Assembly: GCA_022818135.1 (NCBI GenBank)
Contig: JAFMSR010000007.1
Span: 23,997,846-24,061,845, forward strand
Source of the DNA: Saxidomus purpurata
Lineage: Eukaryota > Mollusca > Bivalvia > Venerida > Veneridae
Direction of reading: 5' to 3'
Length of the DNA: 64,000 nucleotides
In this document: piece by piece, positions 1-13,122 of the stretch
How positions within the stretch are numbered: the first letter of the stretch is position 1
Layout of the letters: each line of letters begins with the position of its first letter
Program-made: the position numbers and the translations under genes
Notes under the pieces: generated by a model
What the model saw: only the letters and a program-made list of their open reading frames with translations
Databases searched by the model: none
What the model was told of the DNA's origin: nothing

Positions 1-122
1 GAGCTGTCTAAATTCATAGAATGAATACACGGAAAAGGGTTGTCAAAGATAAGAACGCTGTACTGACTCCTAGATACCTACATGTACTTCCGTTTACTAC
101 TCAGGAAGTATTAAACAAAAAT

Positions 123-222
123 TTCATCACGCAAATATGCACAAAAACAACAAAAAGTTCATCACGCAAATATGCACAAAAACAACAAAAAGTTCATCTT
201 GCAAATGGGCACAAAAATAAAA
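123..222 (+). repeat. Short tandem repeat, about 35-bp unit, nearly 3 copies
   Basis: A 35-bp unit beginning TTCATCACGCAAATATGC and ending in a CAACAAAAAG-type A-rich tail occurs twice identically. A third, diverged and incomplete copy follows (TTCATCTTGCAAATGGGC). The near-identity of the first two copies suggests recent local slippage. Confidence 0.85.
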
Positions 223-2618
223 ACTTTCAAATGACGACTGTGCGCTAAATGAATCTTTTTTTAAAAATTGCAATAAGTTTATTTTTGAAAAATATTTAAA
301 AAGATTTTAAATGTAACAGCCTTTAGCGTCTGCCAGATGAAATAGTTTATATATTCAAAACATCCAGTATATATACCTCAAAACATGATTTAAGCACTAT
401 CAGCAATTTTTGACATTACATTTTGATTTTGTGTTGTAAGCCACGCTTATCTACCTTAGATCTGAGATATTCTCGCAGCTAACTGCTTACCGTAATTGAA
501 ACACAATATATCTGTTTCCATATTTGGAAAATACTAATTAAAAGTGCTCTTCTGGGCAGGCGAGACTTACAAAATAAGTTAATTATTAAACAAGTAAATG
601 CCACGTGGTAATTTTGTGGTCAGAGTTTTCAGATAAACAACAGATTGCGTTCTGATTCAGACATAACAGTGAACAAATCGAATATGTAAGCCCAAGGACT
701 ACATTTTATATGTATGTATGAACATTAGGTTAAGATACTACTTCCAGCTGTATAGAAGACACATCTGTCAAGCAATTTTACCTCAGCAGTTAGTTTAAGT
801 AAGACTAATTAGGTTCCATTGTATTGCATGTAAAAAAGCCCAAACACTATTGATAGATAGCCACTGGTAGTCGTTTTTTACATGCGGAATATTTTTATCT
901 TTCTCTTTCCTTGTTTTTTTTTCAAGAAAAGGTTTAACCTGTCGCCGTGACTTTGACTATTAGCTGATATTCATACAATGTACCTGTCTTTGACAAAACT
1001 TTGCGATCATATCAAACTCTTAACCACATGTAGCACCATTCACGAAGACACATCAAAACATAAAATAAAACTTGTATTCGAAAAGGAAAAACAACTACCA
1101 ACTGTTTCTTTAAAGATGTGTTCTCTATTTTACCATTCACCACAGACAGCAATTGTAATAAAAATAGTTTAAATTGAGTTTAACATACTGATGGTTTTGG
1201 AATCTCAAAGTCTAACTTAAAACTGCTTGTCACACAATGATGAAATAAACGTGCTCGATGATGTATCATGTACTTTGTTCTTTTTCGAAATTGCAATAGA
1301 AGTTACTATTACACTGTCCTATGACAGAACAAATAACAACTTACTACAGGAAAATTTAAAAAAGACAATACGCTTCGAAATTTGAACAGGATAACGAGAA
1401 ATCATGCAACAACTACATAAATCAAGTTTAAATCTGAGTATAATATTACATGTCATTTTCCAACAGTATCGAGCTCAGTAACCCTAAAGCAGCCAGACTT
1501 CCACTGAGACTCTTGAATTTAAAGTGACCCTAGTATTGCAAAAAAATCTTTGCCACTATAAAACATGTTTTTCATGTTTCAACAATCTCTTAGGGTATAA
1601 AATGCAAGCATTTTTATCCTATGATTATAAATCCAAAGACGCTACCAAGATTTTGTCAGAAATGACCCATTACATTCCACACGGTTAATGCTCCAAGATT
1701 GTTACCTTGACAACATCAAAATGTTGCCACATGAACAGACTGAAATGTTGTGCATATGGCAATCTGCATGTCAGAATTTATACCTGTCTTAAATACTAAA
1801 TGAATCATTGCAAAATCACATTATGTCATAATAGATATAGACTCCACATATTATTTTTGTGTCAATTTATTTATTCTCAGATGACAAGCAAGTCCCTTGT
1901 ACTTGGATTACTCACTATCGAGAATGAGAGGCAATGAAATATTCGATGGCTAGCCCAATGACACTACCACCATTGTGCTGATGGGGATATCTAACCCTGG
2001 ATCCTCCTTCCAGACGAACGGTCTGACAGCAAACGGAGAGACGGATTGTTATACCTTAATCCCCTAACGTGAAATCGATAGAAGGGTTATAACAGTACAG
2101 TTCGTCGTGAAATAAGGATAGCATGCCTGCGCTTATAAACAACTCATTTAAATTTACACACTATTTACCGTATAAATGCGGTAGAATTCAGCTGACTTTA
2201 TTTGTATCTACTTTAAGATACTTCAACGTCTGATTAAACAGATTCTTCTAAACTATAAAGGAACAAACAATCTGTCTGAATCATTTACATAACACTCATT
2301 AATCAACGAATTCTTTGATCGAAATAGGAAAGCAAATAATTACATGTGTTTAAGCACTAAAATACAGTTCATGCCAACCCCTTGGAGGCGAACGCCCGGC
2401 AATTAATGGTAAAAGAACTCACAAAAGACGCGTTTTATAGCTTTTCCCGACATTCGCACCTAAAGATAGAATATGAAATGAGGAGGTCTGGGAAAGTATT
2501 CGAAAGAAATCATAAACAAATCAAGAATCTTTATTCAGAGTAGGTACTAAAGAGACTAGTTTGACTTTTGCGTCGACTGTTGAGTCATTGAGATATTTCT
2601 ATACAGTGAATTGATATT

Positions 2619-2644
2619 TTAAGTGATATATATATATCACTTAA
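2619..2644. repeat. Perfect 26-bp palindrome
   Basis: The sequence TTAAGTGATATAT followed by its exact reverse complement forms a 26-bp perfect palindrome with an (AT)n centre. It may be only an AT-microsatellite edge. No function is inferred. Confidence 0.8.
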
Positions 2645-5600
2645 AGTAAGTTGAGACTGAACAAAGCAGTGCTTATGATGTTTAGAATATAAAATAAATA
2701 AAGTAATCCATTCTCACCATCAAAACACCCGCCAAAAGCAAAACCACGACACATATAAAAGATTCCTACTACATTTAGCAAGACGGCATATAAGGTAGAC
2801 ACTGCTTTAATCATATAAAGGCTACGCTTTTGTCCGTCCTTGACCTTTGCAAAAGTAAAGGACTACATATAAACACTAAATGTAAGCACACCATAAAGCA
2901 GATACCAAATTAATATTGTTTGGTCTAATTTCAATTTGACTTGTTAAATAACTTTGCGTTGCAAATGGGTTTGCCTTTTCTTGATACAGTAACATATATA
3001 ACAATATATCAAACATTTCGTGTAACGTGACAATGTCATTTTTTTTCTTGTTTACTTAGTTTTATATCACGCCAATTTGAGATTTTTATTGACAAATAAC
3101 AACCGACGGTAGAGATCACGTGATGTCTGTATATTTTGTTCTTGACAATTGACCACATGCGTTGCTACTATGGGGACTTGAGAAATCAATTATAAAAAAG
3201 ATCAAAGAAAATGGTGTAAATGAAGCTGGCGGAACGTTGCCATGGGGTACCTATGCAGAAGTTAGCAGTGCTTTTTGTATGTCTAGGGACATAATGAAAT
3301 CTATCTGATTTTGTCAAACAGAAATATAACGTCTAGGTAAAATATGCAGCAAGTTCGATAAAATAGTACACTTGGCTATTTCATTATATATAAAGCCCGG
3401 TGTATCTTCGGCACGCATGTTGTCAGACTCTTAACGGCAAAATGGACCGTAATTCCTACATGAGGGTCTGTAAATGTTTACATTTTGCTCGGAAAATACT
3501 TAAATTAATTAAATGAATAGTACATATTTAATTATATCTGTTTACCGTATCTGTCAGCAATATAGCTACATAGATCATGCCAGATTTGATTTGGGACAAG
3601 TAACAAAATATTAAAATACTTAGTATTTTTCCAGAGAAAATGGGGCAATGGAGCAACTGCAATACGAAAGTAAAGCACGCGTTAACTCTATATTTAGAAC
3701 GAAATATGATCCATTGTTTCGCTCCCAATAAATCAATATGCTCAAGGGCCTTTAAAATGTACATTGATATAATCAGTATACCTGAGCATTAACAGTCGCT
3801 ATGTGATACTTTGCAATTATCCAAAAAGCTTTAAATGAACTAACAGTATATACAGGTACTTAAAACCATACGGCTAAATGCAATTTGAATGGAGCTGTAA
3901 CTCTTATACGTGATGTGACGTTGAAACCAACGGAAGAAGCTGATTACAACCAACCCTTTCTGTAAAACGAATGATAAATCGGACGGGTTCATTTCAACCC
4001 TTTAACTGGTAACTCTTCCCCTAAATGTAGCACAAAATAAGCAACATCGATTCTGCCATACCAAACTCAAAGCTGATTTGCACTTGATTTTGCTTTACCT
4101 ATGTCTCTGAATGCTTGACGCGTGAAACCTCAGTTGTCTCTTGTGAAATGCCACTCAATACCGATGTTTAACCTCAGATTACTTCATATGTCTCTCTTGT
4201 TGCACATTGAACACGTAATTTCCTGTTCACCGTACGCAGACTGCCAACATTCACACTTGAGCATAAAAAAGTATCAACATTAAGGCTCTTCATTTGCCAC
4301 TTAATGGAATATCACTGACATATGTATTGGCTAACATACAGAGCATCGTTGCGTTTGCTACGGCAGTTACTGTCTTGTTAAAACCTTATGGAAAACACAG
4401 GAATGCACAAATTGACTAGGCGCCAGCCTAAGTCAACAGGCGGTTCTTGGAAACTAATCGTCATGTTTTTACCATACATGACACCGCATTCTTCCTCGTG
4501 TTCAACTTAGATTACGAGCAGTTACATATAAAAAAGATGTTTAAAGGCTAAATTTAGTTTGGGTTTTCTTTCGGCCTTCACGTAAGGTAATGAAATTGCC
4601 GATAGAATAAATTGATTAGGCTAAGTATTTCTCTACTAAAACAACAAAATGATAGTTTACCATTACGTATGCTTTATACTCAATAATCATTGATTCATAA
4701 AAAATAAAAGTCTCCAAATTAGCAGTAACTGAGGGGTACGAGTAAGATAGTTTTCGTTTGTGTCTACATGTTTGATTCACATGTATGATCCATATGTATG
4801 AGAAAGAGTTCCGGGTTTAAACATACAGAAGTTTAGTTAGAGCCTCGTAAATAACCTTTTATGTAATTATGCTTTTGGACATTAAGTTACTGAAATTATA
4901 CATAAAAACAATATCTTTTCGGTATATGATCCTTTTCAATTTTATCTAATTACCCAATAAATAATAAATTATTACAATAAAAATACATACTGAGGGATTT
5001 TGAAACTGTGCTTTAATATATATATATTATGTTATATTGGCCTAAAAGAGTCTAAGATTTAATGTTGCAGGTACTGCGCATCAAATCATCATTTTCAAAT
5101 ATATTTCGCACAGAATGCATAAACCTAAAAATAACTTTGGACTTACCTCGTATATGGTACGAAATAGAACATATATACTAGTAGTTCCTCACATGTACAA
5201 TTTTAAATCAATAATTGTTGCGCTGCAACCTCAATATATTGATTTAGCTCATTTTCAAATATCCTTCCTATAAATAGGGTTTAAAATGATTTTAAACGAA
5301 GTTCATATTTCTTAGTCTCAATCAATAAATGTATACAGTGTTTCAACTTTAAAATTTATAGATTTAGCGGATTTTCACACATTCTTCTTATAAGTTAGTC
5401 TTTTTCTTATAGTGATGCTGCAAAGGTTGAACAAGTATATAAATGCTGAACGTTCTGTTAGTGCTTGAATCTAAATCATAATAATTAGCAATAGAACAAC
5501 ACTTTCTAGAAATAAATCACGTTCTACGCGCCCCCTACCTCCATAGTGAGGCAATAAATCAAACACTTGGAGGATATTAAAACATTGACCATGTATAATC

Positions 5601-8600
5601 TTCGTAAAATTTAGTTAAACATTATTTATTCACATACCATTAGTGCACAAAAGCAAATCTGCAGATACAATATTCAGAATTTAGAAGAAAGCTTAGATAA
5701 TTTATAGAAGCGCTTTCCTTTGTAACATTAAAAACCTTCCATTTAAAGAAAATTGATTCTGCTTTAATTGCTTCGTAATGCTATCGACACGTTTAGGAAC
5801 ATCTTGTAACCCGTATGTTGTTCTATTTTGTAATGGCTATGGGCATCCGGAAAACACCTCCGTAAAAATAGCAGTACTTTAATTATAGCAAGAGTTGGAA
5901 CATTGAAGTGTGCGATAATCAATGTTTCCTCAAAGCACTTTCTATACGTACCACGGAAAGAGAATAATTGAATCATATGACTGCTGTTTATTGTTCTAAA
6001 ATTCTTTTGACTCACTATTTACTTCATTTAAAGAAAATGAGAGAGAACGAAATACTGTCATCATTTTACTGTGATGTCATGTAGAAGTAACTTATGCCTA
6101 TATATTTAAAGCGTGGAGAGCAGTTACTTTGAAATAATTATTTGTCGGAACCTTTTCTTGTAATGAATATTAATTTTACGGCAACAAAAACCTAAAACAT
6201 GCAGAAAAACAACACATAGCAATATTCACACGAAATGTTAAAGTGGTTAACGCTAAAACATTTCAAATGATATTTATTGGGATATATCTTGTATAATTGT
6301 CTAATAATCATGAAATATGCTAGTTTATATGAGCAGAAAAGTGCCATTGCATTTCACCAAATATTAGCACGTTACGCAATGACACTGGCCAGAGGCTATG
6401 GCAGTTATTTTTCTTCAAATCACGTACGGAAACATGAGCTCCTCAACCCTTTCTTTATAATCTCGCCCAGTTTATAGTTAATGCTACATATCATTCATTA
6501 CCCATTGGAATTTGCATGGAGAATCAGCCTACGGAAAGCTCACAGTACAGAGATTATGATGACACGACCACAGGCTGTTTCCATATATATTCATTTATGT
6601 CCATGAACTTTCTGACTAGTGTTTATTTCATTTTGCCATCAATGTTTTTACCTTTATCATAAGTTTTACTATTCTATTAGTGATTGTTTATTAATTTTGA
6701 ATATAAAAAAACACCATCTGGAGCATAATCTCATGTGGACGTAAAACCGGACAATCAAGTGACGGATGTGAATGGTGTTAGTCACGTGGTTGATGAGAAA
6801 GTGCCAAATTCTAATCCAGTTACATTATCAGATCTACATGAAGAAACTTATCTTAATACACATAACTTTTGATTGCACAACAGCTTCAGGCCAATGCTAA
6901 ACACAGTGTTTCATAACATTACAGCAAAGGTTCGGTAAAATGCTCGAGGATATAGCCATTGTAGCTGATTTAGACGAAAAGTGTTACTAGACCATTTATG
7001 CGTTACAGAACGATGACTTTTAACTACACCGAGTACGTCTGTACATCATACCGGGTTTTTTGTACATCATAAGTAATTCGAACGGACGAATTAGAAAGGA
7101 TTAAGTCCCAACCGGCCCGTCAACCAAGGATTAGACTGTCAAGACTTCCTTAAGTAAATACACTTTGAAAATTTAAACTATGTTGTCACAGTTTCGATTC
7201 TTCCTAAACTTTCAAAACATTTCTCTCGTCAAATTATTTAATACGCGTTTGGTGATTTTTGTTGGAATCTTAAGCCAAAAATACTCCTGCAATCCGACTC
7301 GCGATAAAAAAAGTTTTGATACAAACTAAAAAGTGTTTTACTATTTTTTACAAAACTGAAAATACTTTAGACAAGCTAATGTAATGTAAACATCATTAAT
7401 TATTATGTATAAACAATTTAACCATGTTTTGTGCTTATATATAGAAGTAAATGGATCTAAGTTAAACCAGTGCAACAGTTAGACCCTTACAGTTATTACA
7501 ATAATTAAATAAAAAATTGTTCTAGTACACACTAGTAACCTACCTTAATTGCCACACAATTATCAACGTCCCAAAACGAATAACTACACCGTATAACTTT
7601 ACAACTTTTTCCTTTATTCTCTTTTGAATACAGCCTTGTCATAAGACTCTATTATCAGACACTGTAAGGCGAAACATAATAGTACCATAGCGCCAAAGCT
7701 TTCCACTAGAATCTAGTCAATTACTGTTCGATTATCCAAACCACGCGCCAGTATTGTCCATCAGAATTTGATAACAGCTTATACCGTTAAATCGATAGGA
7801 AACAATCACCTCTCATTTTGTAATTAATAGTTATACCATCCATACCATTACGGCTGCTGCAATTCTTTTTTCTTAACATATATCTGTGTACGCGTTGAGT
7901 GGTTTGAATTCCTACGCAGCAGAAACATAATTCGCGGAAGTGAATAATTACAAACTTAAACCGCGTTTCAGGATCTACGAGCGTCGTGATAGCCTAAGGC
8001 AAATGCAGGGACCAGCGTGAGAAACTTGAAACAATTATTCTGCTAGAACAAAATAAAAAAAAAGTTGCAAATTACTTTCCGAAGTACATTGGTACTGCGA
8101 GACTCTGTTCTTGATACAGCTTATTTTATTTCACCGAAAAAAGTGAACCCCTTTACAACTGCTGTCCTTTGTTCAGTAAGCTTTCTTATGCTTGCAAAAG
8201 AATGGAACTTGTAATATTGAGTGCATGGTATTTCTTACCAAAAGTTTTTTAACAGTCACAGATCTAAATTACAAAATTTTACAAAAGGTATATTTCATGA
8301 TTTAAGTGCGGAGCTTTTGACTTGAGATTTTATATACAAGTGATCTGGATGTAATTCTTATTGTAATTCAACATTCTCCTTCTCCTTTCAATGCGAGAGG
8401 TATAGGTTGTTTTTTATTCTCTTTTGTAATGATGCAATGGAACACCTTAAAGGTTTGTTTTCCAAGGGTTAGATAAGATGACGAAATACCATTAATCAGT
8501 CAGCGTCAACTTTCTTCTTAAAACTTGTCAATACTAGTACGCGGAAGTCATTGTTTCAACATTTAAAAAAGTTTGAAATTCTCATCCATCAATGCATGCG

Positions 8601-11600
8601 CACTTATTTGTTATAACCAGATACATTTTGTTTTAGTTTTGCTCATTGTATATAAAGTTTTTGCCCTACCTTCAGCATCGCAAGATTTCAAGAAAGATGA
8701 TGATATATCTTAGAAATGCATATGATATGGACAAATTTTCTGAATTTTGAATTAAGTTTTACATATATTTTCTTCCAATTTGATACTTAATATTCAAAAC
8801 ACCATTAACGGGAATTCAAAGCATTCTGCTTACGTACAAATATCTTTAGCTAGCGCACGTTCAAAACTCTTTAACCTACAATTAAATCAATGACCACAGT
8901 TTTAATTGGATCAAACCAGCTGAGTCCTTTCTCGGGTGTCATTTAAAAGAATTGACTCAAAACGGCATTGCGAGAGTGATCTTTTCCGATAAAAAAATAA
9001 ATTGACGTATCATGAATTATTGAACAGTTTTCCCGAGTAGCTTTCGAAACAATTCAAAATTCAACATTTCATGTAAATTTTAGATATAATTGCTGAATGT
9101 GCTGCTGACATCTTTTAAAGACGCACTAATTATTTTCATCCAATAACTTAAAATTTAGTCCAAAAAGCTGTATGCACTGTTTCCTCTGCTGGTTGATCTA
9201 CAACAGCACTAAACATATTACTGTTCTTTTTACTTTTGACTATTAAGGTATACAACAAAGATCATTGATGTTGATATACAATTTACATACAATTTTGTCC
9301 TTTCCAGACCATTAAGTTGTAAAACTTGATTTACGGCAACATTTAGATGAAGTCTAGCAGTCCTGTATTGTTTAAAAAAGTTTTACAACAGATATTGGTG
9401 ATAAAGGTAGTTCGGTTCGGAAACTTACGACATGGCATCATTTGATGAAGTAAACGTTTTCGTTATTTCGGTACTACTGTAACATATAAAGGACAAAAAC
9501 AGTTTTTCCTTCATGAACAATAAGCCTTATAGAAAAAGAATAAACACCACTAAACAATATATAAACTAGTTCTTTTAAGATTAGACATTTTAATCTATTA
9601 ATTAATAATTAATCTAAATAGACACTTGAAATGTTTATCCGGACGCAATTTATGTATCATGTGCATTGTACTTACGCAATAAAAACACTCAACAAACAGG
9701 TTAAGAATCATTTCTCCACGAAACTTTGTTTCATAAACACGCCACGAATCAAAGTCTCATAACACAAGAAATCCTCAAATAAGGTATGACAAATCCTCAG
9801 ATAACATAAGACCCTTATAACAATATTTAAATTTGAATATTGATTGGGGCCTAGGAAAGGTTGCATGTAGCCATTATATAGAAACTATTTTTCTGTTATT
9901 TCCACTAACATGTTATTATCCTGGAACTACGTATAGAGCACAGAACTGTTCATGTAACGCTCAAGCATTGAATTAGTGATACTAGTTAAGATAAGCTGGG
10001 AATCCAGAAATTGCTGAGCAGTAAATCTTAAAGTGAACAGAATGTGTCTTAAATAATTGCTTTTATTGTGGCCCTATTGCTATACGTATTACAATCGTGT
10101 TGTACATGAAATTATATGCCTTATTAGTAGTACTAGGTCAACGAAGTATTGAAGGAACGGCGTACATGGACGTTCAACCTACACGATGCATCCAATAAAT
10201 ATAATAAATGAATTAGGCATTATCGTTTTAAAATGTTTGAAACTTCATAACAAAACAAACATCACAATCTCGGACGGATTTATTCCGTCTAACAAAGTGA
10301 TTAAAGCACTAACACTTGAACACAATCTTCCATACGTAGCATCTCTTAAAGTACTCTTTCGTACACATTGTTGTCGGCTTCAGAGGACTCATTCCAGCAA
10401 AATATAAAGAAGACTTAAAGCTTTCAGCAGACCCGATCTACATAATAAGTATTGAAGTAAATAAATGTATGATACATAAAACACTTTTTAAAAAATCACT
10501 ACACGACAGTTTGCATTTAATGTTGTATGTTTCCCGAAATGAATCCCTAATACCAGGCTTCCCATTGGTCAAAAAGTAGGCCACCAGTGAACAAAATGGC
10601 TCATCCTAGCGAATATATAACTTATGTACAGAGATCGTCACAGGGCTAATCATATACGGATATTGTCAAAATTGTAAGAAGAAACAAAGGTCAGAATGCA
10701 GGAAGATATTTCAGATGGTAGTACATGGAACATTTATAGTGCATAGAAAAGATTAATCTTGGAAAGAACTAATTGATTGGCTAGACACAAATTACTAGAG
10801 AAAATTTCAATCAAATAGAATTCCGATAATATTTGACGTTCATATTATTTATGATATTATCTTTGCTCGTATTGGCCTTTTGATGTGCACTGAATTAGCT
10901 ACATACATATAATGATCGATGATAGTTCATTTTAGCATCCAACCCTCTATATAATTTTCAGACTATGGCGTTATTACTTTATACTGGAAACTATGCCTTT
11001 GAGAAATCAACTCGATGAATAAAGTTTACATTTTCGCCAGGAAATTATATTCCAAAAAGCTTGGCTACATGTTTATTTATGTAGAATTATTTTCTGGAGA
11101 CGATAAAGGCATTTTGCAGATGGTCTGCCCGAATTTATAATACGATCGACCTCGGAGCTCTAGTTACTGTTTATTATTGACCTGAGGATCGCTGAAGATG
11201 GTTCAGCTGAGACGAACTATTGTAATTAGAATTACTAATAGGAAAAAAATCACACAACGTTTAGTTAAACGTCTAATTGCACTGACGCTTTGCTGTACAT
11301 CAAACTGCACACACACAACATGTAACGATAACAAATAGGTCATACAATACAATTGTTGTCCAAAGGCATAAAAACTATATTTCCTCCAAAACGTATTGAA
11401 AATATTTGTTATGTAATTGAAACCCTGATAAGAACTGGAAGCAAATGACCTGCAAGCATTGCAATAACTTGACAGTGATTTATAAATTTGGGAAATCGCC
11501 GTACGAAGACGCGATGACGTTAAGTATACAGCTATTGAGCATTAAAGTTACAATAGGATAATAAATGTTCTATACTTTTGATGCATGTATCTTGCCAACT

Positions 11601-12091
11601 ATTAGGGCCGGAATCTTGAGTAAGATATCACCGCTGTAAAATGTTTCTAAATATTTTCTAAGATATATATGCATTATTTACTTTAAAGTGTAAGTTGAAG
11701 TTAAAATGGCCTGACTTATATAATGTTCAAAAATGACGATTACAATATAATTAAAACTATTTAAACATTTAAGAAATAACTTGCACTGAGATGTTCCCCT
11801 TATCAGAATTAAACCTTTAAGTTAGAAAATAGCAAGTTTTGACTAGGCCAGTCGAATTTATTTTTACTGTATTCGACTTTATTCAGTGGATTTAAAACTG
11901 TTACACAGAATAATCTATTTCACTTATAACTTTGGTAATATTTATGAAAATAAATCAGTGCCAAATGTCTTTCTTAAAATTATAATTGTCACTTTGAAAG
12001 GTAATAGATGTATCACTAAAAGGTTTGAATACTGAATTCTGGCGGACTGGATGCCGAGCACTTTCTATCACATTCCTCTATAGATAGCTCT

Positions 12092-13122
12092 TTTATGCCC
12101 CCAAAAGGTGGCCTAAATAAAATCGCACCGACCGTCTGTCCGTCCGTCCGTCTGTGCGTCCGCCCTTACATTTTTTCGTGTCCGGGCTGTATCTTTGTTA
12201 TGCGTTTAAGGATTTTGAATTAACTTGGCACAAATGATTAGCACATCAAGACAATGTGTCACGTGCAATAGTCACGTCCCTACCTCAAAGGTCAAGGCCA
12301 TACTTAGAGTTTGAAGGTAGTTGAATCCTGTATATATATGCACATATTCGTGTCCGGACTGTAACTTTGTTATGCATTGAAGGTTTTAATACTACAAATG
12401 TTCAGCACATAAACGGTGTGTCGCGTGCAAGACCCACGTCGCAACTTCAAAGGTCTAGGTCACAGAGTTTGAAGGTAACGGAATCCTTTATATACGCACG
12501 CATTCGTGTCTGGACTGTAACTTTGTCATGCATTGAAGGATTTCAAAATAACTTGGCACAAATTTTCAGCACATGCATCAAGACGATGTGTCGCGTGCAA
12601 AACCCACGTCCCTATCCAAAGGTTAAGGTCACACTTAGAGATTGAAGGTGGTATATGTATATGTGTACACATTCGTGTCCGGAATGTATCTTTGTCATGC
12701 ATTGGTTGATTTTAGAATAACTTGGCACACATTTTTAACACATCAAGCCGACGTGTCCTGTGCAAGACTAACGTCCCGATCTTAAAGGTCAAGGTCACCT
12801 TTAAAGTTTATAGGTAATGGACTCCTGTGTATATTTATACATTTGTGTCCGGGCTGTAAATTTGTTATGCATTGAACTTGACAAAAATGTTCAGCACATC
12901 AAGACAATGTGTCGAAAGCAAGAACCCACGTCCCTGCCTCAGAGGTCAAGGTCACACTTAGAGTTTTAAAGTAATGGAAACTGTTTGCATGGTAAATCTG
13001 TCACATATGGAAGGATTTTAAAATTACATGGCACAATTGTTGAGGACAAAGAGAGAGCACAGACTCAAAGACACCTCTTTCGGGGGCATCTGTTACTTGT
13101 GAGGGACAGCTCTTCTTTAACA
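12092..13122 (+). mobile_element. Pearl-like non-autonomous element with about 165-bp tandem core (copy 1)
   Basis: The element opens with TTTTATGCCCCCAAAAGGTGG and a CCGTCTGTCCGTCCGTCCG run. It closes with TTTCGGGGGCATCTG and GTGAGGGACAGCTCTT. Between them a degenerate module repeats about six times, with the anchor TGTCCGG.CTGTA.CTTTGT.ATGC near 12180, 12351, 12507, 12676 and 12846 and a weaker copy near 12990. Each module ends near AAGGTCAAGGTCAC. Short unique ends around a tandem core of about 160 bp are the architecture described for bivalve 'pearl' elements, which have been proposed to be Helitron-related; that classification is inference here. A second copy in opposite orientation lies at 18981-19452. 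The frame at 12367-12645 is only a read-through of the modules. Confidence 0.8.

Larger units (their letters stand above)
1..12090. other. AT-rich non-coding stretch, no gene recognised
   Basis: I read both strands of this stretch and found no open frame that resembles a known protein family or shows chained exons. The few frames over 60 codons (for example 978-1172, 3528-3764 minus, 5764-6015 minus, 10186-10407) have low-complexity, AT-driven composition and no domain motif. Only a small tandem repeat near 123-222 and a palindrome at 2619-2644 stand out. It could be intergenic DNA or a long intron of a gene outside the window. Confidence 0.6.
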